Part shown: positions 8,039 to 17,806 of the stretch, one piece after another | Layout: every line of letters starts with the position of its first letter | How positions within the stretch are numbered: the stretch's first letter is position 1 | Source: JAGVJT01 sp964513205 | GTDB lineage: Bacteria; Pseudomonadota; Gammaproteobacteria; Legionellales; Legionellaceae | Assembly: GCA_964513205.1 (NCBI GenBank) | Contig: CAZELP010000003.1 | Span: 78,018-142,017, forward strand | Length of the DNA: 64,000 nt | Reading direction: 5' to 3' | Notes under the pieces: generated by a model | What the model saw: the letters and a program-made list of their open reading frames with translations, nothing else | Database searches by the model: none | What the model was told of the DNA's origin: nothing | Translations under genes and position numbers: made by a program

Positions 8039-10385
8039 TTTGCAAGCTTGCCAATCACAAAGTGCAAATAGAGGCATCGGTCGATACAGCTTTTCTCTAG
8101 TTAATGCGATGATCAATCTCAATACCAAACATGAAATATTCATCGCCTTATCTGCAGCGTTTCCAGATACAATAGCGCCCCTACGTCAACATTTCTCAAA
8201 AATTATTCCGCAAGAGCAAATCGTAGTTTGGCATGCGCCTTTAGCACTCAACCGTTATCAAGAGGCAATCCCCGATCGAATTCATGCAATATCGGTACTC
8301 AAAGAAGCCTTTTTTGAGCAATTCAACCCAGATTTTATCTTGTTAACCAGCCTTTTCGAAGGATTTGGTGACAATGCCGTGACGAGTGTTAATTTACTCA
8401 AAACAAACCGACCGACTGCCATCATTTTGTACGACCTGATCCCCATGCTTTACCCTGAAACATATCTTTCAAATACAAAATTTAAATCGTACTACAATCA
8501 AAAATTAAGTGAACTAAAAAAAGCCAATCTTTTACTCTCGATTTCCGCTTCAGCAAAAAAAGAAGCCATCACACACTTAGACGAACTTCCAGCAGTTGAA
8601 ATTATCAGTTCTGCAGCAGAAACACACTTCAAAAAATCAGAGCATTCAGACAAAGAAAAGAAAGATTTTTTAACACGATTTGGCTTAAACAAAGATTTTT
8701 TAATGTATACCGGCGGAATTGATCCAAGAAAAAATATAGATGGATTGATTAGTGCCTTTGCCAAACTCCCTCCCTCACTCCTTGAAAATCATCAGCTTGC
8801 AATTGTCTGTGCGATAAGACCAACCGACCGGGCTCGACTAACAGAACACATCAAAAAACAAGGCTTATCAGCAGAACATGTCGTCATGACAGGATTTGTG
8901 ACAGAAGATGAGCTTGTTCTTTTATATAATTTTTGCAAAGCTTTTATTTTTCCTTCTTTCCACGAGGGTTTTGGTTTACCTATCCTTGAGGCTATGCAAT
9001 GTGGTGCGCCGGTTATTGGCTCAAATTGTTCAAGCTTACCTGAAGCAATTGGTTATGAGGAAGCATTATTTGACCCCAAAGATAGAGTCTCAATTACAGA
9101 AAAAATTATAAAAGTCTTAACCGACGAAGAGTTTCGGAATAAGTTAATACAGCATGGAGAACACCAAGCCTCGCTATTTTCATGGTCAAAAACAGCACAA
9201 AAAACAGTGGAAGCACTGGAAAGATTCAAAAGCAATCAATCTCAACCCTGTTCACCCACTCAAAACAAAGAAAACGCTATTCTTTCTCAAAAAAAATCAA
9301 AACCAAAATTGGCTTTTGTCGCGCCCTGCACTGCAAACCCCAATCCCATAACCCAAAAAATTTGCATGCTATTACCTGAGCTTTCAAAATATTATGATGT
9401 CGATATCATCACCGATGAAGACAAAATAGAGCAAAAAATAGCAAAAAATTACTCCATTAAAAATGCCTCATGGTTCATTAAACATGCAAAGCACTATGCT
9501 CGTGTGCTTTATCACATTGGCAACTCCAAACAACACGCTTATCAAATTCAATGCATCAGAGTCATACCTGGTGTGATTGTTTTGCATGATTTTCATTTAA
9601 GAGAGCTTTTTCCAGAAACAGCAAAATCTACCGCACTTTATGACGCTCATGGTTACCAAGCATTAATAGCAGAACATGAAACATCAAACATATACCCTTG
9701 CAATTACATGTTTATTCAATCTGCTATTGGAGTAATCGTTCATTCGCAAGAAGCATTAAATCTTGGGAAAAAATGGTTTAATGAGCCTCATGATAAACCA
9801 TGGTTTACCATTGCAGCCCAAGAGTTTTTGGAGGAGAAAGACGCGGCTCTTTATGCGCAATCTTATTACTCAGCAATTGAACAAAGTTATGATGTGCTGC
9901 AACCAGAAAAAATTATTAAAAATCTTCAGAAACTCTCACTCTCTCAAGAGGATTTATTAATTACATTAGAGAGTATGATTATTAATCAACCACCAAGAGC
10001 CATCAAACAGATTTTAATCGACACAACAAACTTAGAAAAAAATCATAAGAGTTATTGGGATAAAATCATTCAACTCATTCATAAGCCACCAAACGGATAT
10101 CGTATAGAGCCCATTTATAAAAAACGCGCTGAACCATTTTTTCGTTACGCAAAAAAACAGACCATCAAGCACTTGCAACTGCCTACTCATTGCGAAAAAG
10201 ATGATATCGTATCCACGCGAAAACAAGATATATATATCCCTCTTATAACACCTACACCAGAGCAAAAAGAACTATTTGAGACACTTGAGCGACGCGGAGT
10301 CGAACTAATTCTTCCAAACACCAATTGTTTTGCAACAGAAGTTTTGGCCTCTTCTCTTAAAAATCATTTTTTCGGCGCCTCATGA
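8022..10385 (+). CDS. composite GT4-family glycosyltransferase with incomplete extra modules
   Basis: 787 residues. ATG 8022 follows GAGAGGTG (8011-8018), so the longer frame from TTG 8001 is rejected. Residues 1-400 are a full GT-B/GT4 enzyme: a RGIGRYS loop near 17-23, GGIDPRKN at about 231-238, and the Glu-x7-Glu motif Glu315/Glu323 in FHEGFGLPILEA. From about 430 a second module begins (KLAFVAPC; later HIGNS and VLHDFHL) but stops before its catalytic half. From about 665 a third start is seen (ILIDTTNL), again cut short. Large polymannan-type synthases are built from such repeated modules. The stop overlaps the next ATG (ATGA). Confidence 0.8.
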   Translation: MRILIDLQACQSQSANRGIGRYSFSLVNAMINLNTKHEIFIALSAAFPDTIAPLRQHFSKIIPQEQIVVWHAPLALNRYQEAIPDRIHAISVLKEAFFEQFNPDFILLTSLFEGFGDNAVTSVNLLKTNRPTAIILYDLIPMLYPETYLSNTKFKSYYNQKLSELKKANLLLSISASAKKEAITHLDELPAVEIISSAAETHFKKSEHSDKEKKDFLTRFGLNKDFLMYTGGIDPRKNIDGLISAFAKLPPSLLENHQLAIVCAIRPTDRARLTEHIKKQGLSAEHVVMTGFVTEDELVLLYNFCKAFIFPSFHEGFGLPILEAMQCGAPVIGSNCSSLPEAIGYEEALFDPKDRVSITEKIIKVLTDEEFRNKLIQHGEHQASLFSWSKTAQKTVEALERFKSNQSQPCSPTQNKENAILSQKKSKPKLAFVAPCTANPNPITQKICMLLPELSKYYDVDIITDEDKIEQKIAKNYSIKNASWFIKHAKHYARVLYHIGNSKQHAYQIQCIRVIPGVIVLHDFHLRELFPETAKSTALYDAHGYQALIAEHETSNIYPCNYMFIQSAIGVIVHSQEALNLGKKWFNEPHDKPWFTIAAQEFLEEKDAALYAQSYYSAIEQSYDVLQPEKIIKNLQKLSLSQEDLLITLESMIINQPPRAIKQILIDTTNLEKNHKSYWDKIIQLIHKPPNGYRIEPIYKKRAEPFFRYAKKQTIKHLQLPTHCEKDDIVSTRKQDIYIPLITPTPEQKELFETLERRGVELILPNTNCFATEVLASSLKNHFFGAS

Positions 10386-12349
10386 ATACCTCAATAAAAA
10401 AAATGTTACCTTGGTTGTTGTTTTGCGTCATCATTTCGTGTGTATTTCTACTTTTTTTGAGTGAAAAAGCTATTTTTCAAAATTTTATTTTCGACTCAGA
10501 TGATTTATACCTGCCCTCTTTGTTTAAAAATATATTTTCTCACAATGGAAGTATCCACGATTGGTATCTGACTCCGGCCCCCTATTTCTTTCCAGATTAT
10601 CTCTTATTTGGAATAAGCTATGTTTTGACAAAAAAGATTCATTATCAAATGGCAATATATGCCTGTTTACAAATTACGCTGCTCTGGATTTGTCTCTATT
10701 TTCTATTCAAAAAAATGGTTGCCGCAGAAAGAAATCTCTCTTCAACTGATTTCTTAGAGTTACCCCGTTATATGGCCATATCGACAACCGCACTCTTATT
10801 GTGGCTTGCAACAAATCAGTCAATTTACAGTTATTTGTTGTTGAGCGCCAATCATTACGGAACATTTCTTGTCGAGGTGACATCAACCATCTTCATTTTA
10901 GATTACTTTCAGAAAGTAAACATAAATGCGATATCTAAAAAATATATTGTGTTGAGTGTTTTTATTCTCTCAATCATTATTACATACTCAGATTGCCTTT
11001 ATATAGCTCAATACGTCGCGCCCATGTCGGCCGCTTATGTATGCTCCTCACTCACGATACGAGAAAAAAAGATAAAAGAATCTCTCGTGATCATCGCCAT
11101 TTTAGTAGGAAGTTTTATTGGTTATAAGCTTTATCCTTTATTTCTAGCACATCCAACACGATACCCAAACCATCTTCACTTAAAACAATACATCATCAAT
11201 TTTCCTTATATATCTGCAATCTTTCATAGAATGATGATTGGTATGCCTTTTGTGACACTTTATTTGAGTTTTTTTTATATTACACTTGTATTGTCTATCC
11301 CTTATCTAATCATTCAAAGAAAAAAAAGAGAGCTGTTGATTGCGTTGTTTCTTTTGTTTTCAGCAGGCAGCATTCTAAGTACACTGATATTTATTCGCCA
11401 CTTTATCCCAGCAGATCGTTATTTTATTTCTTTTGTCAATTGGCCTATTATTTTCGGCGTTTATTTTCTTACAATTCGAATAAAAAAAATAAGTTACATG
11501 TTTAATCTATGCATTCTAACTTTGATCTTATTCTTCTTAGGATTAGAAATAAAAGGTCTTTTAGAAACAAACCATTTTCACAATCAATATAAGAACGCCG
11601 ATGTTGTTTGCATCGATCGAGCATTAAACGCCTTTCCGGAACACAAATATGGTATTGCCCAATACTGGGATGCTAAATTTATTCAAGCTCATAGTGAACA
11701 CGAACTCGTATTGGCGCAATATGATCGTCTTCTTAACGAACATCGTTGGATTACATCCTCAACTTTTTTTAGAAATGTTTATGATTTCGCCATTATCAAT
11801 ACCAATAGCCCTATAGACGAATATAAAATTCCACGAACCATAATCACGAGATATTCAGGAAAACCGCTGAAAACAATACATTGTGGAAATCATGATCTGC
11901 TTATTTACAATAAAGATAAACTAAAGACGAAATCAATTAGCAATGTGGGCGAAAAGGCTTTCTGGAGAGGCTGTGAACTTCCAACCAGGATTGGGACCAT
12001 CTCTTCGCAATGCTCAATTGCATCCCAAAATACTCCTGTGGCAGGTTACCTAACATATGGTCCTTATCAATTACTTCCAGCTGGTGAATATCGATTCTCC
12101 ATCGACTACAAAAGTGCAGGAGAGCCCAATGAACCGGTTGGGCGTATCGAAATTGCGATATCAACGAATAGTCCTCCACAAATACTGTCAACAGAACCTC
12201 TCATGAACACAAAAAATCATCACAACATGATAGATGGCAAATTTACTTTGCCAGAGGCTGATCATTTTGAAAAAATAGAAATTAGAACTTATATTGATAA
12301 AAATCAATCTGTAAAACTATATCGATTGGAGCTGGAACGAATTTTTTAG
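10382..12349 (+). CDS. large polytopic membrane protein, possible glycan-assembly transferase
   Basis: 655 residues with about ten hydrophobic segments up to residue 410 and a soluble C-terminal part of about 240 residues. An acidic cluster (DSDDLY, about 38-43) sits in the first loop, where GT-C enzymes place their catalytic acidic residues, and LTPAPYFFPD follows. The C-terminal end looks like a beta-rich carbohydrate-binding type domain (GEYRFSIDYKSAG and similar), but this is a guess. It starts on the last bases of the GT4 gene, so the two are translationally coupled. The region is visibly richer in A+T than the core genes downstream. No named family recognised. Confidence 0.65.
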   Translation: MNTSIKKMLPWLLFCVIISCVFLLFLSEKAIFQNFIFDSDDLYLPSLFKNIFSHNGSIHDWYLTPAPYFFPDYLLFGISYVLTKKIHYQMAIYACLQITLLWICLYFLFKKMVAAERNLSSTDFLELPRYMAISTTALLLWLATNQSIYSYLLLSANHYGTFLVEVTSTIFILDYFQKVNINAISKKYIVLSVFILSIIITYSDCLYIAQYVAPMSAAYVCSSLTIREKKIKESLVIIAILVGSFIGYKLYPLFLAHPTRYPNHLHLKQYIINFPYISAIFHRMMIGMPFVTLYLSFFYITLVLSIPYLIIQRKKRELLIALFLLFSAGSILSTLIFIRHFIPADRYFISFVNWPIIFGVYFLTIRIKKISYMFNLCILTLILFFLGLEIKGLLETNHFHNQYKNADVVCIDRALNAFPEHKYGIAQYWDAKFIQAHSEHELVLAQYDRLLNEHRWITSSTFFRNVYDFAIINTNSPIDEYKIPRTIITRYSGKPLKTIHCGNHDLLIYNKDKLKTKSISNVGEKAFWRGCELPTRIGTISSQCSIASQNTPVAGYLTYGPYQLLPAGEYRFSIDYKSAGEPNEPVGRIEIAISTNSPPQILSTEPLMNTKNHHNMIDGKFTLPEADHFEKIEIRTYIDKNQSVKLYRLELERIF

Positions 12350-12387
12350 CAACAACAAAATCGATAGACACAGTGACAGCACACCAA

Positions 12388-13146
12388 CTAAACCGGATTC
12401 AATTCATCAATAAAATAATGTGTGAGTCCATGTGTGGTTTTGAGATGCTCACCCAACGCGCGAATCCCCAGACGCTCTGTTGCATGATGACCACATGCAA
12501 AGTAATGCACCCCTAATTCTTTGGCCTGATGGTAAGTTCTTTCAGAAACCTCACCACTGATGTAAGCATCCACCCCGAGAGAAGCCGCGTCTTCAATAAA
12601 GTCTTGTGCGGCACCACTACACCACGCAATACGATGGATGTGTGTTTTATTTTCCGTTTCCAGATGAAGCGGTGGACGATGAAACGTCTTCTCCAATACA
12701 GAGCAGAAATCAGCAACAGGCAGTGGATGTTCAAGCGTACCAGACCAGAGCAAATCAGGATTTTTATTTCGACGATAAGAAACGGGATTGCGCACGTCCA
12801 ACAAACGTCCAATACACGCATTGTTTCCTATATCAAGATGGCAATCGAGCGGCAGATGGAAAGCAAAGAGATTGAGATTATGATTTAATAAAGCTGCAAT
12901 CCGAGTACGCTTGGCCCCCACAAGCACAGGGGCTTCACCACGCCAAAAAAAACCATGATGCACCAAAAGCGCATCGGCTTTATGCTCGATGGCCTTCAAA
13001 ATAGAAGACAAAGAAGCACTGACCGCCGTACAAACCACGCGAATATCGTCTTTACCTTCTATCTGTAAGCCATTCGGCGCATAATCTTCAAAATTATGAA
13101 TACTGAGATAAGTCTTTAGATAATGCTCAAGCTCATCGCGTTTCAT
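12388..13146 (-). CDS. NIF3/YbgI-family dinuclear metal-centre protein
   Basis: 252 residues, close to E. coli YbgI (GTP cyclohydrolase 1 type 2 homolog). The metal ligands of the family are in place: the HH of LLVHHGFFW near 62-66, the FHLPLDCH stretch near 96-103, and the GHHATE stretch near the C-terminus with a following Glu. The family forms toroidal hexamers with two metals per subunit; its cellular reaction is not settled. It lies 3 bases downstream of murA on the same strand and may share its message. Tail to tail with the membrane protein ending at 12349. Confidence 0.9.
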   Translation of the reverse strand: MKRDELEHYLKTYLSIHNFEDYAPNGLQIEGKDDIRVVCTAVSASLSSILKAIEHKADALLVHHGFFWRGEAPVLVGAKRTRIAALLNHNLNLFAFHLPLDCHLDIGNNACIGRLLDVRNPVSYRRNKNPDLLWSGTLEHPLPVADFCSVLEKTFHRPPLHLETENKTHIHRIAWCSGAAQDFIEDAASLGVDAYISGEVSERTYHQAKELGVHYFACGHHATERLGIRALGEHLKTTHGLTHYFIDELNPV

Positions 13147-13149
13147 ATT

Positions 13150-14412
13150 TTAATCACGAACCCGCTTGATATCAGCGCCTAGAGCCGAAAACTTATTTTC
13201 GATACACTCATAGCCTCTATCAACATGATACACACGCTCAACAACAGTTTCGCCCTGAGCAACCAATCCTGCCAAAATCAGTCCTGCAGAAGCGCGTAGA
13301 TCCGTTGCCATTACAGGTGCCCCGGTAAGGTAATCAGCGCCTGTAATATTTGCCGTATTGCCATTCAAGCGTATCTTCGCTCCCATACGCTGTAATTCTT
13401 GAACGTGCATAAAACGATTTTCAAAAATGGTTTCGACAACGGTAGATGTGCCACTGGCAACGGTGTTTATCGCCATCAATTGTGCTTGCATGTCTGTTGC
13501 CAATCCGGGATAAGGAGCAGTCGAAATGTCAAACGCCTCAGGACGAGCTCCGTGCATATCCAAATTGACCCAATCTTCACCCAAGGATAAAGTCGCGCCA
13601 GCCTCTTCAAACTTACAAAGCATAGACAACAAATTATCAGGTCGAACATGTCGAACCGTCACCTGTCCGCGAGTAATTGCCGCTGCAGCCAAATAAGTAC
13701 CAGCCTCTATTCTGTCTGGCATGACAGTATATTCACCACCTTTCAATGATTCGACACCCTCAATCTCCATTGTATGAGTGCCTTCACCGCGAATTTTCGC
13801 TCCCATCTTTGTCAAGAAATGAGCAAGATCAACAACCTCAGGTTCTCTAGCCGCATTTTTAATGATGGTCTTCCCTTCCGCAAGCGCTGCAGCCATCATG
13901 ATATTCTCAGTTCCTGTAACAGTGATCGTATCAAACATCAAGGTTTTACCTTGCAATCGTCCGTTTACTTTCGCCTTGATATAACCGTTTTTAACTTCAA
14001 TTTCGGCTCCCATGGCTTTGAGTGCTTTCAAGTGAAGATCGACCGGACGGGTCCCAATGGCACAACCTCCAGGTAGAGAAACCTCTGCTTGCCCAAAACG
14101 GGCCAGCAAAGGACCCAGCACCAAAATTGAAGCACGCATGGTTTTTACAAGCTCATAAGGAGCTACATATTGATTGATTTCACTGGCATTAAAACAGCAC
14201 GTATTCGTATCTTTTTGATCCAATTGAACACCCAGCTTTTTCAAAAGCTGCTTCATGGTTTCTACGTCTTTTAACACCGGAACATTATGCAAAGTGACAT
14301 GATCTGTGGCGAGAATCGTTGCAGCAAGAATAGGCAATGCCGCATTTTTTGCACCAGAAATAATCACTTCACCAGATAATGGACGTCCACCGTGAATGAC
14401 TAACTTATCCAT
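13150..14412 (-). CDS. murA: UDP-N-acetylglucosamine 1-carboxyvinyltransferase
   Basis: First committed step of peptidoglycan synthesis: adds enolpyruvate from PEP to UDP-GlcNAc. 420 residues, full length. The catalytic Cys is Cys117 in LPGGCAIGTRPVD, so the enzyme has the fosfomycin-sensitive Cys form. The N-terminal GAKNAALP loop (Lys22-Asn23) and the RASAGLI region near the C-terminus are both present. The ATG overlaps the end of ibaG by 8 bases, the same mla-ibaG-murA order as in E. coli. Confidence 0.97.
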   Translation of the reverse strand: MDKLVIHGGRPLSGEVIISGAKNAALPILAATILATDHVTLHNVPVLKDVETMKQLLKKLGVQLDQKDTNTCCFNASEINQYVAPYELVKTMRASILVLGPLLARFGQAEVSLPGGCAIGTRPVDLHLKALKAMGAEIEVKNGYIKAKVNGRLQGKTLMFDTITVTGTENIMMAAALAEGKTIIKNAAREPEVVDLAHFLTKMGAKIRGEGTHTMEIEGVESLKGGEYTVMPDRIEAGTYLAAAAITRGQVTVRHVRPDNLLSMLCKFEEAGATLSLGEDWVNLDMHGARPEAFDISTAPYPGLATDMQAQLMAINTVASGTSTVVETIFENRFMHVQELQRMGAKIRLNGNTANITGADYLTGAPVMATDLRASAGLILAGLVAQGETVVERVYHVDRGYECIENKFSALGADIKRVRD

Positions 14413-14656
14413 GATTTTTCTCCCATTCTGCTACAGTCCATGTTTTCATTGTTATCGCATGCAATTGACCAGAAGTAATCCAATCACCCAACTGAGTATA
14501 AACCCATTGCTCACGTTTTATTCTTGATAACCCTTCAAAATGAGGGGAAACCAACGTCACTTGAAAATGGTAACCATCGCCCGTGACCTCAGCATGATGA
14601 ACGCCAGGGGCATCTTTTAATCGCTTTGCGATTGCATCTATTGTTAAATCAGTCAA
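14405..14656 (-). CDS. ibaG: BolA/IbaG-family protein
   Basis: 83 residues with the BolA fold signature: VTGDGYHFQVTLVSPHFEGLSRIKRE, in which the GDG.HF element and the basic SR.K.Q-like helix match IbaG rather than BolA. The family pairs with monothiol glutaredoxins and binds iron-sulphur clusters; IbaG is linked to acid tolerance in E. coli. Starts on the last bases of mlaB (ATGA) and runs 8 bases into murA. Position between mlaB and murA supports the name. Confidence 0.88.
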   Translation of the reverse strand: MTDLTIDAIAKRLKDAPGVHHAEVTGDGYHFQVTLVSPHFEGLSRIKREQWVYTQLGDWITSGQLHAITMKTWTVAEWEKNHG

Positions 14657-14934
14657 CCTTTACTCCACAATGCTTGTATGCCACAAAAAGTGGCTAAATC
14701 AACGACAGAATCAGTCATGCCCTCTATGTCCAAATGTCGATTATCTTGCTGACAAAGACGCTTCGCCTCAATCAAAAAAGCTAAACCCGCACTATCACAA
14801 TGAGAGATTTGACTCAAATCAATTGCAACAGACGGCGTTGTCGCTGTGCTCAAAAAAGCCTGAAAAGCAGACAAATTAGACATCACCGTTTGAAAAATCA
14901 ACTGATTAGATGGCGTAAAGGTCATAGTATACAT
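14653..14934 (-). CDS. mlaB: MlaB, STAS-domain subunit of the phospholipid-transport ABC complex
   Basis: 93 residues, a single STAS domain. The diagnostic SHCDSAGLAFLIEA loop is at about 43-56, with the conserved Asp-Ser of the anti-sigma-antagonist fold. In the Mla system this small cytoplasmic protein binds the ATPase MlaF and stabilises the MlaFEDB complex. Its first codon is 2 bases after the mlaC stop and its end overlaps ibaG by 4. A second in-frame ATG at 14925 is possible; no strong ribosome-binding site favours either. Confidence 0.85.
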   Translation of the reverse strand: MYTMTFTPSNQLIFQTVMSNLSAFQAFLSTATTPSVAIDLSQISHCDSAGLAFLIEAKRLCQQDNRHLDIEGMTDSVVDLATFCGIQALWSKG

Positions 14935-14935
14935 G

Positions 14936-15538
14936 TTAGGCCGCCATTTTGCGCTGTTTCATCTGTGAAATCAAGGCTTTCATGTCTGAATTTTGCAAAA
15001 CCTGTCCAAATTGATTCCTGAAACTCTGCAGTAAGCTGACGCCTTCAACACTCAAATCATAAATTTTCCAAGCACCATCTTTTGTCACCAATGCATAACT
15101 CAAAGGAATGGATTGCCCATTATTGCGCTTGATCACGCTATTCACACGGGCAAACTTCCCACCGTCCACAGATTGCTGAGAAGAAAAACTGATGGTTTCT
15201 CCGGAGTATTCAGACAAAGGCGCAGAATAAGTCCGAATCACAAGATCCGTGAAAGCTGCTGTAAATTCCTGACGCTCTGCAGGCGAAGCCTTGCTCCAGG
15301 CATTTCGCCCTAAAACAGAACGAGACATCCCGACCACATCCACGTGTGGCAATAAATACTGCCGAACGGCGTGCTCGACAATGCTGTGATCTTGCTTGAG
15401 TTTCGCTTGATTGGCTTTAAGCGTCGTCATGATTTGACTTGCCGCTCCCTCAAGCATAGGGACAGCTGAATCAGCAGCCCAGGCAAAAGTCGCCCCCAAA
15501 AACCAGAATATCGTTAAAAACCTATAAACTTGTCGCAT
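14936..15538 (-). CDS. mlaC: MlaC, periplasmic phospholipid-binding shuttle
   Basis: 200 residues with a signal peptide (residues 1-21, ending AWA). MlaC carries phospholipid across the periplasm between the outer-membrane MlaA lipoprotein and the inner-membrane MlaFEDB complex. The family pattern is clear: LLPHVDVVGMSRSVLGRNAW, the SPAERQEF helix and the VTKDGAWKIYDLSVEGVSLL strand pair near 150-170. No mlaA gene is seen in this window. It follows mlaD by 8 bases. Confidence 0.93.
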   Translation of the reverse strand: MRQVYRFLTIFWFLGATFAWAADSAVPMLEGAASQIMTTLKANQAKLKQDHSIVEHAVRQYLLPHVDVVGMSRSVLGRNAWSKASPAERQEFTAAFTDLVIRTYSAPLSEYSGETISFSSQQSVDGGKFARVNSVIKRNNGQSIPLSYALVTKDGAWKIYDLSVEGVSLLQSFRNQFGQVLQNSDMKALISQMKQRKMAA

Positions 15539-15546
15539 GACTCCAC

Positions 15547-16020
15547 CTATTTATTGATAGAAAATAACAATTGCCCAATCAAGTTCTCAAGCACCATTGC
15601 TTCTTGTGTTTTTGCAATCACATCTCCCTGCGCTAAATAAGGGTGTGTTGATTCTGAGCTGTCAAATCCAGGCACAATGCTAACGTAATTTGATCCCAAT
15701 AAACCTTCAGTTAAAATGCGTGCGGAAATATCATCGTACGGAAGAGACACGTCTGAACGCAACTTTAAAGTCACGGTTGCATTCAGTTGATTCGGTTGTA
15801 AGTTAATTTTGGAGACCTCTCCAATTCGAACGCCAGCAACAGTAACAGGCGCATGGACTTTTAACCCTCCAATGTTTACAAAATCAGCTTTTACTTCATA
15901 AGACTTTCCAAGCGAACTTGTGGAAAAACCGCTTACTTTTAAAACCAAAAAAAGCAGCGAGCACAAACCAAACAACATCAATAGTCCTACGCTGATGTCT
16001 ATTCTTCGTTGTTTGTCCAT
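15547..16020 (-). CDS. mlaD: MlaD, MCE-domain subunit of the phospholipid-transport complex
   Basis: 157 residues: one N-terminal membrane helix (about 8-27), then a single MCE domain (about 38-115) with GLKVHAPVTVAGVRIGEV and the LLGSNYVSI strand. MlaD forms the hexameric ring on the periplasmic face that holds lipid. ATG 16018-16020 is used because it overlaps the mlaE stop (TAATG), the usual coupling; the frame upstream of it only offers a TTG. Confidence 0.93.
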   Translation of the reverse strand: MDKQRRIDISVGLLMLFGLCSLLFLVLKVSGFSTSSLGKSYEVKADFVNIGGLKVHAPVTVAGVRIGEVSKINLQPNQLNATVTLKLRSDVSLPYDDISARILTEGLLGSNYVSIVPGFDSSESTHPYLAQGDVIAKTQEAMVLENLIGQLLFSINK

Positions 16021-16802
16021 TACCAATCTCCAATCATGACTGCTGTTAATAAGAAATCAAACCCTAAAACCGCGAGCGAACCAAACACAACTGAACGCGT
16101 GGTCGCACGGCTAATGCCTTCTGCGGTAGGCGTACACACAAAACCTTGAAAAACGGCAACCCAAACAACAAGAAAGCCAAATACAAGACTCTTTAACATG
16201 CCATTGACAACGTCCGTTCTCACATTTAATGCGCTCTGCATATTTGACCAAAAAGTTCCCGCATCAATCTGAAGCCACAAAACGCCGACACAATATCCAC
16301 CAAAAATAGCAACAGCAGAAAAAATAAGCGCCAACACAGGGAGTCCAATTAATCCGGCCATAAATCGTGGATAAACCACGCGAGATAACGGATCAACTCC
16401 CATCATATCCATACTGGCAAGCTGTTCGGTTGCTTTCATAAGACCAATTTCAGCGGTCAAGGCTGAACCAGCACGCCCGGCAAAAAGAAGAGCGCTAATA
16501 ACAGGACCAAGCTCTCGAATGACACTTAAAGCAAGCAGTTGCCCAAGCTCGCTGGTTGCACCAAATTTTTGTAAAGTATGAAATCCCTCTAAACCGACCA
16601 CCATTCCAATAAAAAGCCCAGAGACCACAATGATCAAACAAGAAAGCACACCAACAAAATACAATTGATGCCACACGTCTCGCCACAAGTGTCGAAAATA
16701 AGGTTGCCTTAAAAAAACGTGACCTAGAAATCGACCGGAATACCCCAATGCTTCCATCGACAACAAGGTGTTACGCCCTAATCGTGCAATTGCATCAAGC
16801 AT
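16020..16802 (-). CDS. mlaE: MlaE, permease of the phospholipid-transport ABC complex
   Basis: 260 residues with five to six hydrophobic segments. The MlaE/YrbE signature is strong: ALSVIRELGPVISALLFAGR around 93-112, then AEIGLMKATEQLASMDMMGVDP, the coupling-helix region facing MlaF. ATG 16802 lies inside the last codons of mlaF (8-base overlap); the TTG at 16805 is unlikely. Functions in retrograde phospholipid movement that keeps the outer membrane asymmetric. Confidence 0.95.
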   Translation of the reverse strand: MLDAIARLGRNTLLSMEALGYSGRFLGHVFLRQPYFRHLWRDVWHQLYFVGVLSCLIIVVSGLFIGMVVGLEGFHTLQKFGATSELGQLLALSVIRELGPVISALLFAGRAGSALTAEIGLMKATEQLASMDMMGVDPLSRVVYPRFMAGLIGLPVLALIFSAVAIFGGYCVGVLWLQIDAGTFWSNMQSALNVRTDVVNGMLKSLVFGFLVVWVAVFQGFVCTPTAEGISRATTRSVVFGSLAVLGFDFLLTAVMIGDW

Positions 16803-17592
16803 CAAGCAACTCCTCTAAATAAGTGCGAGCAGGATAATGAAACGGTACAATACCGTCTGCTTCGCCATGCATAAACTGCTTTGTTTGTGCATCAGTCGAT
16901 GACTTCAATGCATCTGGAGTGCCATGTGCAATCACTTTTCCAGATGCCAAAAGATAGACATAATCTGCAATTGAACACGTCTCTTCAACATCGTGAGAAA
17001 CAATGATAGTGGTGGTACCCAGCAACTGATTAATGCGTTTAATCAAACGAACTAAAACCCCCATGGAAATTGGATCTTGTCCCGTAAAAGGCTCGTCATA
17101 CATCATGAGAGCAGGATCCAGTGCAATGGCACGAGCCAACGCAACGCGTCGAGCCATACCGCCAGATAGTTGAGCAGGCATCAGACTTGCGGTACCTCTT
17201 AAGCCAACTGACTCAAGCTTCATCAGTGCAATATCACGTATCATTGATTCACTAAGATTCGTATGCTCACGCAAGGGAAAAGCAACATTGTCAAAAACCG
17301 ACAAGTGTGTAAACAACGCGCTGTTTTGAAAAAGAAGTCCCATTTTTTGACGTGCGCGGTTCAATGCAGTCTTAGATAACTTGTGGATACACTCGTCATT
17401 GACCCGAATGTCACCGGCATGAGGCTTTAACAAGCCACCAATCAATTGAAGTAATGTGGTTTTTCCACTGCCACTAGGCCCCATAATGGCCGTAATTTTT
17501 CCACGAGGAACAACAAGGTCAATGTCATCGAAAATGACCCGAGAATCCCTGGAAAAAATAAGATGGTTAACAACGACGCAATTATCGCTCAT
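16795..17592 (-). CDS. mlaF: MlaF, ATPase of the phospholipid-transport complex
   Basis: 265 residues, an ABC ATPase with Walker A GPSGSGKT (38-45), Q-loop in LLFQNSALF, signature LSGGMARR, Walker B LMMYDEPF and switch His in SHDVEET. The GGMARR signature and the extended C-terminus are typical of MlaF-type importers. First gene of the mlaFEDCB-ibaG-murA run, all overlapping or nearly so, so its promoter should lie in 17593-17806. Confidence 0.95.
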   Translation of the reverse strand: MSDNCVVVNHLIFSRDSRVIFDDIDLVVPRGKITAIMGPSGSGKTTLLQLIGGLLKPHAGDIRVNDECIHKLSKTALNRARQKMGLLFQNSALFTHLSVFDNVAFPLREHTNLSESMIRDIALMKLESVGLRGTASLMPAQLSGGMARRVALARAIALDPALMMYDEPFTGQDPISMGVLVRLIKRINQLLGTTTIIVSHDVEETCSIADYVYLLASGKVIAHGTPDALKSSTDAQTKQFMHGEADGIVPFHYPARTYLEELLDA

Positions 17593-17806
17593 CAGGCATT
17601 TTTTTTAGTTGTTATGAGTTGAGTATACACCGCAGACTTCCATTTTTTCCACCGATTCCCAATAAAAAGCTTTTTTATAACATGACTTATTCAGCACATA
17701 AAAAATTACATCTTGTTTTTTTGATCGCATCAATTCAAAAAAACAGGTAAAATAAGATTTTTCATTACACTGATCGCGCCAAAATGGCGCAACAAGAGAT
17801 TGAAAG

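Noticed and set aside
8022..10385. A frameshift as the cause of the incomplete glycosyltransferase modules
   Set aside because: The frame is open to the end and the stop overlaps the next ATG cleanly; neither of the other two frames holds the missing catalytic parts in this stretch.
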